The notes under the pieces: model-generated | Databases searched by the model: none | Told to the model about the DNA's origin: nothing | The model's input: only the letters and a program-made list of their open reading frames with translations | Position numbers and translations under genes: made by a program | NCBI GenBank assembly: GCA_035353615.1 | Contig: DAOPZY010000006.1 | Location: forward strand, 1 to 64,000 | DNA length: 64,000 nucleotides | Direction: 5' to 3' | From: CAXXOK01 sp035353615 | GTDB taxonomy: Bacteria; Bacillota; Clostridia; Christensenellales; Aristaeellaceae | Shown: positions 26,488 through 38,121 of the stretch, piece after piece | How positions within the stretch are numbered: the stretch's first letter is position 1 | Layout: each line of letters begins with the position of its first letter

Positions 26488-27803
26488 TTCGCGCACGCCT
26501 CCTTCACCAATTGTGCCACATGCTGCAGCTGGGCCAAACTTGCTTTTTCCGTAACGCACCACAGCATGCCGCCCTCGATGGGCAGGCCGCTGAGCACGCG
26601 CTCCTTTTCAAGCGCCGCCTCCACCTTTTCCGGGGCAACGGGGAGGTCGGTCACAAACTCGTGGAAAAATTCGCCCGGGTAGCGCAGCGATACGCCGTCG
26701 ATGCCGCACAGCATCTCCGCGAAGGCGTGCGCCTTGCTCAGGCACTGGCCTGCCACCGCGCGAAGCCCCCGAAGCCCAAGGTAGGTTACATAGACCGAAG
26801 CGGTCAGCGCGCAGTGCGCCTGATTGCTGCATATGTTGCTGGATGCTTTTTCGCGGCGAATGTGCTGCTCGCGCGCCTGCAGGGTCAGCACAAACGCGCG
26901 ACGGCCCTGCGCGTCCTCCGTTTGCCCGACGATCCGGCCGGGCAGCCTGCGCTGCATGGCGGCGGTCGCGGCCATATAGCCAGCTGAGGGGCCGCCGAAC
27001 GCCATCGGCAGGCCAAAGGGCTGCACATCGCCGCATACGATATCCGCGCCAACCTCCCGCCCGCTGGGCAGCAGCGCGAAGGTCATGGGGTTGGCCCCAA
27101 GGATGCACTTGACTCCGCGCGCTTTGGCGGCGGCAAACAGCGCGGGCACATCCTCCAGAATGCCGTAAAAATTGGGTTGTTGAATGTACAGGCAGGCGAC
27201 GTCCTCCCCTAGCATTGGGAGCAGAGCGTCCAGATCGGTACGGCCGTCCCACTGGGGCACCACGCGCAGCGCGTCCCCGGTGCCGTAACCGTAGGTGCGC
27301 ATTACAGCCAGCGTGTCGGGGTGGACGCAGGCGCTGACCAGCGTTACGGTGCGTTTGCGGTCGCGGCACATCACCGCGCTTTCGGCTGCCGCCGTGGCGC
27401 CGTCGTAAACGCCCGCGTTGCTGGCGTCCATGCCGGTCAGCTCGCACACGATCGTCTGGTATTCAAAGATGCTTTGCAGGATGCCCTGGGACATTTCCGC
27501 CTGATAGGGGGTGTAGGCGGTCACAAACTCCTCTTTGCCGGCAATCTGTTTGACCAGCGGGGGGATGACATGATCGTAGCAGCCCGCGCCGCGCAGCGTG
27601 AGGCGATAGGGGGCGTTGCGCTCCGCGAGCGCTTCCATGGCCTGCAGGGTTTCCATCTGGCTCAGCCCTTCCGGCAGGGCGACGGGCGATGCCAGCCGCA
27701 CGCTTTGGGGCACATCGGAAAACAGCGCCTCAACGTTTGCCAGGCCAAGCTCGGTGAGCATCGCCTGCGTTTCAGCCTGAGTATGGGGCACATATTGGCT
27801 CAT
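26484..27803 (-). CDS. gcvPA: Glycine dehydrogenase (decarboxylating) subunit 1
   Basis: A 439-residue subunit. I prefer ATG at 27803 (MSQYVPHT), which matches the usual N-terminus and has CGAGG upstream; a TTG at 27827 would add eight residues. Diagnostic parts are 'AGCYDHVIPPLVKQI', 'FVTAYTPYQAEMSQGILQSIFEYQ' and 'SNICSNQAHCALTASVYVTYLG'. It complements GcvPB in the P-protein heterotetramer. It lies 62 bp after gcvH and is coupled to gcvPB by a 4-bp overlap. Confidence 0.96.
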   Translation of the reverse strand: MSQYVPHTQAETQAMLTELGLANVEALFSDVPQSVRLASPVALPEGLSQMETLQAMEALAERNAPYRLTLRGAGCYDHVIPPLVKQIAGKEEFVTAYTPYQAEMSQGILQSIFEYQTIVCELTGMDASNAGVYDGATAAAESAVMCRDRKRTVTLVSACVHPDTLAVMRTYGYGTGDALRVVPQWDGRTDLDALLPMLGEDVACLYIQQPNFYGILEDVPALFAAAKARGVKCILGANPMTFALLPSGREVGADIVCGDVQPFGLPMAFGGPSAGYMAATAAMQRRLPGRIVGQTEDAQGRRAFVLTLQAREQHIRREKASSNICSNQAHCALTASVYVTYLGLRGLRAVAGQCLSKAHAFAEMLCGIDGVSLRYPGEFFHEFVTDLPVAPEKVEAALEKERVLSGLPIEGGMLWCVTEKASLAQLQHVAQLVKEACAK

Positions 27804-27865
27804 CGGCGAAAACCTCGTGTTCTTCAATTTTCAGGCCCCGTTTCGGGGGCGGGGAGGGGCGGGAT

Positions 27866-28240
27866 TTATTTCTCGGTCAGGGCGCGGTAGGCGGCGGCGT
27901 CCATCAGCGCGCCTTTGGCCGTAATGTTTTCCACCTTCACAAGCCATGCGCCGTAAGCGTCCTCGTTAATGGTCTGGGGCGCGTCCAGCAGCGCTTCGTT
28001 GATGGCGGCCACGGTGCCGGTCACGGGACTGTAAATGTCGCTGACGGCTTTCACGCTTTCCACATCGGCAAAAGTTTCGCCCACGGTCACGGTATCGCCC
28101 ACCTGCGGCAGATTCACAAACACAAGGTCCCCCAGCTCACTCTGGGCAAAGTCGCTCAGGCCGACGGTCGCGGTTGTTTCGTTTTCAAACAGCACCCACT
28201 CGTGGCTTTCGGCATAGAGACGATCATTTTTAATTTCCAT
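27866..28240 (-). CDS. gcvH: Glycine cleavage system H protein
   Basis: A 124-residue lipoyl carrier, ATG at 28240 behind AGGAGG. The lipoylation site is the lysine in 'FADVESVKAVSDIYSP' (about residue 64), with 'SHEWV' near the N-terminus and 'PVTGTVAAINEAL' after it, as in all H proteins. It shuttles the aminomethyl group between P-, T- and L-proteins. Confidence 0.97.
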   Translation of the reverse strand: MEIKNDRLYAESHEWVLFENETTATVGLSDFAQSELGDLVFVNLPQVGDTVTVGETFADVESVKAVSDIYSPVTGTVAAINEALLDAPQTINEDAYGAWLVKVENITAKGALMDAAAYRALTEK

Positions 28241-28328
28241 AGGGGCAGCCTCCTTTTTATTGGGAAAATCACATTCGCGCAGGGCCGCCGCGCAGCCGTG
28301 GCGGTTGCGGCGTTCAAACGGTTATGCG

Positions 28329-29429
28329 CTACTTTTTGCGGGCGTAGAAAGGCAGGGGTACAATTTCCGCCGCCACGCGCTGGCCCCGGATTTCCACGAC
28401 CAGTTGCGTGCCCACGGTCTGGTACGGGGCTTCCACCAACGCCATGGCGACCGGCCCGACGGTCGGGCAGTGCGTGCCGCTGGTGGTTTGGCCGATCCTG
28501 CGCTCGCCAGCGTACACGGGGAAATGCTCGCGCGCGATGCCCCGGCCGATCATTTTCAGCCCGATCCGCGCGCGTTTCGGTTCGCCGGCGGCAAGCAGCG
28601 CTTCCCGGCCGATAAACGACGGTTTATCCAGCTTGACATAATGGCCCAGGCCGGTTTCCAGCGGGGTTACGGTATCATCCATTTCATGGCCGTACAGCGG
28701 CATCGCGGCCTCCATGCGCAGCGTGTCGCGACAGCCCAGGCCGCACAGCTGCAAACCGAAGGGTTCGCCTGCCGCGCAGAGAACGTCGAACAGCGCCTCC
28801 GCCTGTTCCGCTTTGGCGTACAGCTCAAACCCGTCCTCGCCGGTGTAGCCCGTCCGGCTCAGAAGCACCGGAATGCCGCCCACCTGAACCTCGGGGATAA
28901 AGCTGTAATATTTTTGCGGAATTTGCTCCGCGGGCACAAGCGTGCGCAGCACCGCTTCGGCCTTTGGCCCCTGCAATGCTAGCTGGCAGAGCTGATCGGA
29001 AATATCGGTGACGTCCGCCTGACCGAAACGCTCGGCGAGGATGTGGGCCACATCCTTATGGCGGTTGGCCGCGTTGACCACCATGAGATATTTTTCCTGC
29101 GCGTAGCGGTACACGAGCACATCGTCGATGACGCCGCCCTGCGCGTTGAGCATGGGGCTGTAGCGCACCCTCCCGTCCTGAAGCGTTGCGTAATCGTTGC
29201 ACAGCAGGCGCTGGATGTTGGCCAGCGCGTCCGGCCCTTCAAACAGGACCTCTCCCATGTGGCTCACATCGAACAGGCCGACATTTTCCCGCACAGCCTG
29301 ATGCTCCCGGATCACGCCGGCCTCGTACTGCACGGGCAGAAGATACCCCGCGAAGGGAACGATTTTGCCGCCGTGGGCGACATGTTTTGCGTATAGCGGC
29401 GTTTTGAGCTCCGTCCCGGGCTCGGTCAT
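28329..29429 (-). CDS. gcvT: Aminomethyltransferase (T-protein)
   Basis: A 366-residue enzyme, first gene of the operon; ATG at 29429 with AAAGGAG upstream. 'KIVPFAGYLLPVQYEAGVIREHQAVRENVGLFDVSHMGE' is the classic opening (tetrahydrofolate site), with 'SRTGYTGEDGFELY' and 'CRDTLRMEAAMPLYGHEM' in the middle. It moves the methylene group from aminomethyl-GcvH to tetrahydrofolate, releasing ammonia. It lies directly downstream of the tandem glycine riboswitch. Confidence 0.97.
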   Translation of the reverse strand: MTEPGTELKTPLYAKHVAHGGKIVPFAGYLLPVQYEAGVIREHQAVRENVGLFDVSHMGEVLFEGPDALANIQRLLCNDYATLQDGRVRYSPMLNAQGGVIDDVLVYRYAQEKYLMVVNAANRHKDVAHILAERFGQADVTDISDQLCQLALQGPKAEAVLRTLVPAEQIPQKYYSFIPEVQVGGIPVLLSRTGYTGEDGFELYAKAEQAEALFDVLCAAGEPFGLQLCGLGCRDTLRMEAAMPLYGHEMDDTVTPLETGLGHYVKLDKPSFIGREALLAAGEPKRARIGLKMIGRGIAREHFPVYAGERRIGQTTSGTHCPTVGPVAMALVEAPYQTVGTQLVVEIRGQRVAAEIVPLPFYARKK

Positions 29430-29589
29430 GATGGCTCCCACTCCTTTCAGTTGGAACCCCGAAAGGAACGCGCAACGATCGGACCCGCCGGCAGTCTTTG
29501 CCAACGCGCCCGATGGGAACGTTCGGATTTACGGGGATTTCCCGGTGCAGAAAAACAGGCGCTTAAGAAAGGGGACGATCAATCGTCAC

Positions 29590-29780
29590 TTTCTTCGCGC
29601 CTCTGTCCGTTTACCTGAAAGTTTCACCGCTGCGGGCCGACCGGCCGGGCGGATTGCCTCTTCGGTGCATTGCTGCTTTCCAGAGATTCGTCGGGTCCGG
29701 GTCCTTTTGCCTGAGAGCTTGTGCGAGCTTGCACCTTCGGCGGCGAAACCGCCTTTCGGCGTTCCGCGCTCTCCCCTGAC
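29590..29780 (-). ncRNA. Tandem glycine riboswitch upstream of gcvT
   Basis: Read on the minus strand, two gcvT-type aptamers follow each other. The first (about 29692-29780) has GGAGAGCGCGG opening and CTCTCAGGCAAAAGGACC closing. The second (about 29590-29690) has CTCTGGAAAGC opening and CTTTCAGGTAAACGGACAGAG closing. The conserved CAGGYAAA-GGAC elements of both are intact, and a short linker joins them. In known cases both aptamers respond to glycine and raise expression of the cleavage system; the expression platform lies between 29590 and the gcvT start. Confidence 0.95.
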
Positions 29781-29818
29781 CGTCAACCGAGCCATTTCTC
29801 TATTCTTCTGTCAGGGCT

Positions 29819-29847
29819 AGTATAAGGCAGGCGGAGGCGGATGTCAA
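29819..29847 (-). promoter_or_regulatory. gcv operon promoter
   Basis: Minus-strand TTGACA (29842-29847), 17-nt spacer, TATACT (29819-29824). Transcription would begin near 29811, about 30 nt before the first aptamer. Confidence 0.9.
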
Positions 29848-30079
29848 ACAGAAAAAAGGGAAACGCGGCCCGTAAAAATGAGGGCGGCATAGGGCCTGAA
29901 AGCGAAGCGCCGCCCCGCACGACAAGAAAAAAGACGGCGCATGCACAAGAAAAAATACGAACATAAAACAAAGTGTAAGCGAAGATGTTCGAGCTTTTAC
30001 TTTGGCCCGTATCGCAGCCCGGGTTGGAACCTCCCGGGCGGCGCGCTGTTCAAAAATCGTCAAACACGCTTCCAGCCCT

Positions 30080-30108
30080 TGTCAACAGGGATGTTTCGTT
30101 TTATAATG
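30080..30108 (+). promoter_or_regulatory. glnS promoter
   Basis: TTGTCA (30080-30085), 17-nt spacer, TATAAT (30103-30108), about 50 nt before the glnS start. The leader is too short for a T-box. Confidence 0.8.
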
Positions 30109-30166
30109 ACTTAATGCCGCCGGCGACACCGTGCCGGCCGCATCATTGAAAGGAAGGCGCATACGA

Positions 30167-31897
30167 ATGGAAACACCCGCGAAGAAAACCAATTTTATCT
30201 GGGATATGATTGAGGACGATCTCGAAAGCGGACGTTACCAGCGCGTGCACACCCGGTTTCCGCCAGAACCCAACGGTTACCTGCACATTGGCCACTGCAA
30301 GGCGCTTGTGGCGGATTTTTTAACGGCCGAGCGCTTTGGCGGGCTGACCAACCTGCGGTTTGACGATACCAACCCCGCCAAGGAAGAAACGGAATTTGTG
30401 GAAGGCATTGAGGAGGATATCCGCTGGCTGGGCTTTGATTGGAAGGGCGGTCTGTTTTTTGCCAGCCAGTATTATCAGCAGTGCTACGACATCGCCGTGG
30501 ACTGGATTCAGCGCGACCTTGCCTATGTGGACGAGTTGACGCTGGAACAGGTGCGCGAATACCGCGGCACCCTCACCCAGCCGGGTAAAAACAGCCCTTA
30601 CCGCACGCGGCCCATGGAGGAGAGCCTTCGCCTGTTTGAAGAAATGAAAAACGGCAAGCACCCCGAGGGCAGCATGATCCTGCGTATGAAAATCGATATG
30701 GCCAGCCCGAACATCAACATGCGCGACCCCGCGATGTACCGCATCCTTTATAAAGAGCACCACCGTACAGGCAACACCTGGTGCATTTACCCGATGTATG
30801 ACTTTGCCCACCCCATTGGGGACGCGCTGGAGGGTATCAGCCACAGCCTTTGCAGCCTGGAGTACGAGGATCACCGCCCGCTGTACGAATGGGTGGTGGA
30901 TCACGCGCAGAACATGCTGCCCAGCCATCCCCGCCAGATTGAGTTCAGCCGCCTGAACCTGACCCGCACCATCATGAGCAAGCGTTACCTGCGCATGCTG
31001 GTGGAAGGCGGTTACGTAACCGGTTGGGACGATCCCCGCATGCCCACGCTGTGCGCCCTGCGCCGCCGCGGTTACACGCCTGAGGCGATCCGGGATTTTA
31101 TCGACCGCATCGGCGTTGCCAAAGCGGATAGCGTGGTGGACCTTGCCCTGCTGGAGCATTGCGTGCGTGAAAATCTGGGCGCTATCGCCCCCCGCGCGAT
31201 GGCGGTGCTGCGCCCGCTCAAGCTGGTCATGACCAACTGGCCCGATGGCAAGCGCGATCCCCTGCCGGTGGAAAACCATCCCGACCATCCCGAAATGGGC
31301 ACGCACACGAGCGTGTTTACCCGCGAGGTGTATATCGAGCAGGAAGATTTTATGGAAGTGCCTGTGAAAAAGTACTTCCGCCTGTTTATTGGCGGCGAGG
31401 TGCGGTTGAAAGGCGCTTACATTATCCGCGCCGACCGCTGCGACAAGGATGAAAACGGTCAGGTTACCTGCGTTTACTGCACGGTGGATCTGGATACCCG
31501 CAACGGCAGCGAGGGCGCAAACCGCAAGGTGAAGGGCACGCTGCACTGGGTGAGCGCGAGCGAAAACCTGCCGCTGGAAGCGCGGCTGTACGAGCCGTTA
31601 CTGATGGAAGAAGGCGCTGAAACAGCCGCCGAGGAGGCGGAGGAAAAGCCCGAGGAGGAAGCCGCAGTATCCAGTTCCACGCTCAAAAAGGATTTTTTAA
31701 AGCGCCTGAACCCCGAAAGCCGCACGGTTTGCCGCGGCTATATGGAAAACGCGCTGGCCGACGCGAAGGTTGGCGAAAAATATCAGTTCCTGCGCATGGG
31801 TTATTTCTGCAAGGACCCGGATTCCACGCAGGAGCTGGCGGCGTTTAACCGCGTTGTGACCCTGAAGGACAGCTTCAAAAAGGAAGTGCAGGCATAA
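30167..31897 (+). CDS. glnS: Glutaminyl-tRNA synthetase
   Basis: A 576-residue class I synthetase; ATG at 30167 with AAAGGAAGG upstream. 'PPEPNGYLHIGH' (residues 32-43) is the HIGH motif in its GlnRS form, and the second motif reads 'IMSKR' (about 267-271). The anticodon-binding beta-barrels follow. A glutamate/alanine-rich linker lies near residues 482-505, before a short C-terminal part that is unusual in length and acidity. It charges tRNA-Gln directly. The GluRS gene follows 90 bp downstream. Confidence 0.96.
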   Translation: METPAKKTNFIWDMIEDDLESGRYQRVHTRFPPEPNGYLHIGHCKALVADFLTAERFGGLTNLRFDDTNPAKEETEFVEGIEEDIRWLGFDWKGGLFFASQYYQQCYDIAVDWIQRDLAYVDELTLEQVREYRGTLTQPGKNSPYRTRPMEESLRLFEEMKNGKHPEGSMILRMKIDMASPNINMRDPAMYRILYKEHHRTGNTWCIYPMYDFAHPIGDALEGISHSLCSLEYEDHRPLYEWVVDHAQNMLPSHPRQIEFSRLNLTRTIMSKRYLRMLVEGGYVTGWDDPRMPTLCALRRRGYTPEAIRDFIDRIGVAKADSVVDLALLEHCVRENLGAIAPRAMAVLRPLKLVMTNWPDGKRDPLPVENHPDHPEMGTHTSVFTREVYIEQEDFMEVPVKKYFRLFIGGEVRLKGAYIIRADRCDKDENGQVTCVYCTVDLDTRNGSEGANRKVKGTLHWVSASENLPLEARLYEPLLMEEGAETAAEEAEEKPEEEAAVSSSTLKKDFLKRLNPESRTVCRGYMENALADAKVGEKYQFLRMGYFCKDPDSTQELAAFNRVVTLKDSFKKEVQA

Positions 31898-31987
31898 CCC
31901 GCCGGGAAATGCCGTAGCACCCCCCGCGCCGGCTGTAACCGGCGCCGTATCCGATAATGATCTTAACAACCTGAAAGGAACCTGCGC

Positions 31988-33445
31988 ATGTCTGACGTTC
32001 GCACCCGGTTTGCCCCCAGCCCCACGGGCTATTTACACCTTGGCGGTTTGCGCACGGCGCTGTATACGTACCTGTTCGCCCGTAAGAATAAGGGCAAGTT
32101 TATCCTGCGCATTGAGGATACCGATCAGGAGCGCGAAGTGCCCGGCGCGATCGACCTGATTTACAAAAGCATGCACGAAGCCGGGCTGGATTACGATGAA
32201 GGCCCGGATATCGGCGGCGAATACGGCCCCTATATCCAGACCCAGCGGCGCGATCTCTACCTGCCCTATGCCATACGGCTGATCGAAACCGGCGCGGCCT
32301 ATCCCTGTTTTTGCACCAAGGAGGAGCTTCAGCAGCGGCGGGACGCGGCCACGGCGCGCGGCGAACAGTTCAAGTATGATAAGCACTGCCTGCACATCGA
32401 CCGTGCGGAGGCCAAGCGCCGCATGGAAAGCGGCGAACCGTACGTGATTCGCCAGAACGTGCCGTTAAGCGGCACCGCCAGCTTTGACGACGCGCTGTTC
32501 GGCCATGTCGAGGTTCCCTGCGACACCTTGGACGATAATGTGCTGATGAAGGCGGACGGCCTGCCGACCTACAACTTTGCCAATGTGGTGGACGATCACC
32601 TGATGGGCATCACCCACGTCATGCGCGGCACGGAGTATTTAAGCTCCACGCCCAAATATAACCTGCTTTACGAGGCTTTTGGCTGGCAGGCGCCCGTATA
32701 CGTGCATCTGCCGGTTGTGATGAAAGACGCGACCCGCAAGCTGAGCAAGCGTTACGGCGACCCCAGCTTTGAGGATTTGCTCGCGCAGGGCTTTGTGAAG
32801 GAAGCGATTATCAATTTTATCGCGCTGCTCGGCTGGTGCCCCAAGGAGGACCGAGAGTTCTTCACCCTTGGCGAGCTGGTGGAGGCGTTTGATCTGGACG
32901 GGCTTTCCAAATCTCCCGCCATTTTTAACATGGAAAAGCTGATCTGGTTTAACAGCGAGTACATTAAGAAAATGGATTTTGAGGATTATCTGCGCAGGGC
33001 GACGCCCTGGTTTGAGCAGGCGTTGGCGGGCAAGGGCATGGACTATCGGAGGCTGGCGGAGCTGATGCACGGCCGCACCGAGGTGTTTGGCCGCGTGCCG
33101 GACATGGTTCGTTTTTTGGCGGAGCTGCCGGAGTATGATCCTGAGATTTATACCCATAAAAAAATGAAAACCGATCCGGAAATCAGCCTGCGGGCGTTGA
33201 CGCTGGCGCGGCCCGCGCTGGCCGCCCTGCCGGAATTTGCCGAGGAGCCGCTCAAGGAATGCCTGATGGGCTTGGCGGAGAAAAACGAGCTGAAAACCGG
33301 ACAGATGATGTGGCCGGTGCGCATCGCCATCAGCGGGCTGGCCAACACGCCGGGCGGCGCGACGGAAATCGCTTATCTGCTGGGGAAAGAAGAAACCCTG
33401 CGCCGATTGGATGCGGGCATCGCTATACTACAGGCCATGGCCTGA
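31988..33445 (+). CDS. gltX: Glutamyl-tRNA synthetase
   Basis: A 485-residue class I synthetase; ATG at 31988 preceded by GAAAGGAA. HIGH-type motif 'FAPSPTGYLHLGGLRTALY' (residues 8-26), 'RIEDTDQER', and KMSKS-type 'RKLSKRYGD' (about 250-258), then the helical anticodon-binding domain. The length is normal for bacterial GluRS. It follows glnS and precedes leuS on the same strand. Confidence 0.97.
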   Translation: MSDVRTRFAPSPTGYLHLGGLRTALYTYLFARKNKGKFILRIEDTDQEREVPGAIDLIYKSMHEAGLDYDEGPDIGGEYGPYIQTQRRDLYLPYAIRLIETGAAYPCFCTKEELQQRRDAATARGEQFKYDKHCLHIDRAEAKRRMESGEPYVIRQNVPLSGTASFDDALFGHVEVPCDTLDDNVLMKADGLPTYNFANVVDDHLMGITHVMRGTEYLSSTPKYNLLYEAFGWQAPVYVHLPVVMKDATRKLSKRYGDPSFEDLLAQGFVKEAIINFIALLGWCPKEDREFFTLGELVEAFDLDGLSKSPAIFNMEKLIWFNSEYIKKMDFEDYLRRATPWFEQALAGKGMDYRRLAELMHGRTEVFGRVPDMVRFLAELPEYDPEIYTHKKMKTDPEISLRALTLARPALAALPEFAEEPLKECLMGLAEKNELKTGQMMWPVRIAISGLANTPGGATEIAYLLGKEETLRRLDAGIAILQAMA

Positions 33446-33550
33446 CCGGAACCCGCGCCGCCCGTGGCCAAACCGACGCACCGGTGAGCAGAACCTTTGA
33501 TGAAACCGAATCGCAATAGATTGCCGCGACGAATATAAGGAGCAAATGAT

Positions 33551-35977
<2,427 letters not shown>

Positions 35978-36043
35978 TGGCTGAGTCCTAACCAAGCAGA
36001 TCATGAATACGGATGTTCCGCGCCATGCGCGTGCGGAACGCCC

Positions 36044-36093
36044 GGAGCGCCCAACCTGTCAGTACCTTACTGATGGGGTGGGCGCTCCTTTTT
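36044..36093 (+). terminator. Terminator after leuS
   Basis: GGAGCGCCCA (36044-36053) pairs with TGGGCGCTCC (36079-36088), followed by TTTTT. It closes the synthetase block. Confidence 0.88.
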
Positions 36094-36245
36094 AATTCAG
36101 ACGGCGACGCGCGTGCCGCCTATTGGAATCCGCTTCTGAGTTCCGGTTTCGCTGAGGCTAGGGTTAGGGGTTCGCTTGTTCAGCACCGTTTGGGCCGCAA
36201 CTGGGGGTTTCAGACAGCCATGGTGAGGTTTTCAGGCAGCATGGG

Positions 36246-36274
36246 TTCCCATCGGAAACATTCCGGCGTATAAT
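36246..36274 (+). promoter_or_regulatory. Promoter of the two-gene ABC exporter
   Basis: TTCCCA (36246-36251), 17-nt spacer, TATAAT (36269-36274), 50 nt before the ATPase start. The -35 matches consensus at four of six bases. Confidence 0.65.
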
Positions 36275-36323
36275 TCAAATATATCCGGTTGCCGGATCAA
36301 TCCAATTTGGAAAAGGAGCCGTT

Positions 36324-37259
36324 ATGCAAAAGAATGGAGAAATGGGCGCGCCCGTGGCCGATAAGGCGATTTTGCGCGTGAACGGCGTCAGCCGCCGTTT
36401 CCGCGCCACACAGGCGCTGGATGCTTTGAGCCTGAGCATTCCCGTCGGTGAAATTGTTGGGCTGCTGGGCCGCAACGGCGCGGGGAAAAGCACGCTGCTT
36501 CGCATTGTGGGCGGCATGCTCAGGCCGGACCTCGGGCAGGTGACCCTTGACGGGGAAGCGGTGTTTAACCGTGCCCGCGCGCTGGGCAAGCTTTGCATCA
36601 TCGGGGATACGCCGGATTTTGGCCATCTGGCAAAAATCGGCGACCTGTTTTACGTGTGCAAAGGGCTGTTTCCCGCCTGGGATGAAGCCTATGCCCGGGA
36701 ATTGATCGGACGGTTTGAACTGCCTTTCAACAAAAGAATGAAAACGTTCAGCCGAGGCATGCAAACCGGGCTGATGCTTACGGTGGGTTTGGCCAGCGGC
36801 GCGGAGCTGACGGTGTTTGACGAGCCGAGTTTGGGGCTGGACGCGGTTTTGCGCGAACGGTTTTACGATTTGCTGCTTGCGGATCGGCAGCGGATTCCCA
36901 ACCGCACGTATCTGATTTCCACGCACCTGATTGACGAGGTGGCGCGCGTGCTGGATTCCGCCGTGCTGATCGACGCCGGGCACCTGCTGTGCGCAGGCAC
37001 GGTCAGCGAACTGCAAAGCGGGTATCTGAGCGTATCCGGAGCGCCGGATGCGGTACGGGAGCTGACCGGCGGCATGGTGATCCTCAAGGAAGAGGACGCG
37101 GCCGGCTCGCTGGTGCGGCATGTGAAACTGTCCGACCCCGGCGACCAAACCCGAATCGAGGCGGACCCGCGCGTGCGCACCGCGCCGGTGGGCCTGCAAC
37201 GGCTTTTTGTGTTCCTGACGGAAGAAAAGGAGGCGGAGCGCCATGCAACCAACGCTTGA
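36324..37259 (+). CDS. ABC transporter ATP-binding protein (YtrB-like)
   Basis: A 311-residue ATPase, ATG at 36324 with AAAGGAG upstream. Walker A GRNGAGKST, a degenerate signature 'FSRGMQTGLMLTVGLA' in place of LSGGQ, Walker B 'LTVFDEPSLGLD', H-loop 'ISTHLIDEV'. The last ~70 residues are a C-terminal extension. Architecture and the degenerate signature match the ATPases of small GntR-linked exporters (YtrB/YhcG type), though no GntR gene is next to it here. It overlaps the permease gene by 17 bp. The substrate is unknown; such pairs often relate to the cell envelope or antibiotic stress. Confidence 0.85.
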   Translation: MQKNGEMGAPVADKAILRVNGVSRRFRATQALDALSLSIPVGEIVGLLGRNGAGKSTLLRIVGGMLRPDLGQVTLDGEAVFNRARALGKLCIIGDTPDFGHLAKIGDLFYVCKGLFPAWDEAYARELIGRFELPFNKRMKTFSRGMQTGLMLTVGLASGAELTVFDEPSLGLDAVLRERFYDLLLADRQRIPNRTYLISTHLIDEVARVLDSAVLIDAGHLLCAGTVSELQSGYLSVSGAPDAVRELTGGMVILKEEDAAGSLVRHVKLSDPGDQTRIEADPRVRTAPVGLQRLFVFLTEEKEAERHATNA

Positions 37260-38064
37260 ACGGACCTGGTGGCAAAGCGCGCGCCTAAACGGCGTTTTGC
37301 GGTACCAATGGAAGGCGCTGAGCCGGGGCGTAGGCTTGGTGATGCTCATCCTGATGGTTTCGCAGGCGATCTCCTTCCTGATGCCGCTTGCGCTGGACAT
37401 GACCTATCCCTTTACGGGCATTTATGCCGATCTGGGGGTTACGCTCGTTGTGGCGCTCATCAGCGCCTGCGTGGCGGCCGGCAAATCCACGCGGTTTCTG
37501 CTGCGGTTTGGCACGTCGCGCCTGTCGGTGTGGCTTGGCAATCTGATAGGGCTTTTCGCGGGCATGGTCGGGCTGCTGCTGGGCACGATGCTCCTGAGCA
37601 TGCTCATGGGCGCGCTAACCTTAGCCATGGCCAACGCGATGCCCCGCAAATATGTGTTTCAGCGCTTCTTTGGTGAACTGGAAGGCGCGACGCTTTACGG
37701 CGAATCGCTCACGGAAGCGCTGAAAACCCTGCCGACCTATATTCTGTACACGCTGGAATGGACTTGCATGTTCTACCTGCTGGGCTGCTGCCTGCGCCGC
37801 AACCGCGCCGCGACGCTATTTGTGATCATCGGCGTGCCGATGCTGCTGATGATCCTGACACTGATTCCCGCTGTGCGGCAGGCCGCGCGTGTGATGGAAA
37901 ATGCGGACGACCGGCAAATGATGCTGCTGGGGATTCAGTGGCTCAAGTACCTGACCGATTTTGTGCACTTTGTAGAGCATGAATGGCCAACGCTTCAGCT
38001 GGCCGGCGCGGTGGTCAGCCTGCCGCTCAGTTATCTTTGCATGCGGGGCACGCCGCAACCGTAA
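37243..38064 (+). CDS. ABC transporter membrane subunit (hypothetical)
   Basis: A 273-residue protein with about six hydrophobic segments (for example 'GLVMLILMVSQAISFLMPLAL', 'LTLVVALISACVAAG' region, 'GLLLGTMLLSMLMGALTLAMA', 'YILYTLEWTCMFYLLGCCL', 'LFVIIGVPMLLMILTLIPAV'). ATG at 37243 has AAGGAGG upstream inside the end of the ATPase gene. No family signature is recognisable by eye. By position and overlap it is the membrane partner of the ATPase. Confidence 0.8.
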   Translation: MQPTLERTWWQSARLNGVLRYQWKALSRGVGLVMLILMVSQAISFLMPLALDMTYPFTGIYADLGVTLVVALISACVAAGKSTRFLLRFGTSRLSVWLGNLIGLFAGMVGLLLGTMLLSMLMGALTLAMANAMPRKYVFQRFFGELEGATLYGESLTEALKTLPTYILYTLEWTCMFYLLGCCLRRNRAATLFVIIGVPMLLMILTLIPAVRQAARVMENADDRQMMLLGIQWLKYLTDFVHFVEHEWPTLQLAGAVVSLPLSYLCMRGTPQP

Positions 38065-38073
38065 ACTAAACGG

Positions 38074-38121
38074 GCCGCGCCGGGGGAGGGAATTTCTTCT
38101 CCGCGGCGCGGCTTTTATTTT
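38074..38121 (+). terminator. Terminator after the ABC exporter
   Basis: GCCGCGCCG (38074-38082) pairs with CGGCGCGGC (38104-38112), followed by TTTTATTTT. Confidence 0.88.

Larger units (their letters stand above)
29430..30166. other. Divergent regulatory region between gcv operon and glnS
   Basis: About 740 bp holding, on the minus strand, the gcv promoter and tandem glycine riboswitch, and on the plus strand the glnS promoter. The stretch 29850-30075 between the two promoters has no identifiable gene; a CCCGGG inverted repeat lies near 30018-30039. Confidence 0.6.
35978..36323. other. Intergenic region between leuS and ABC exporter
   Basis: About 350 bp: a hairpin (GTTCCGC/GCGGAAC, 36015-36039), the leuS terminator (36044-36093), then about 150 bp without feature and a promoter (36246-36274). 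Confidence 0.55.

Noticed and set aside
30000..30060. A T-box-like leader before glnS (GGGTTGGAACCTCCCGGG resembles a T-box antiterminator)
   Set aside because: It lies upstream of the glnS promoter (30080-30108), so it is not in the transcript, and the T-box core sequence is not matched.
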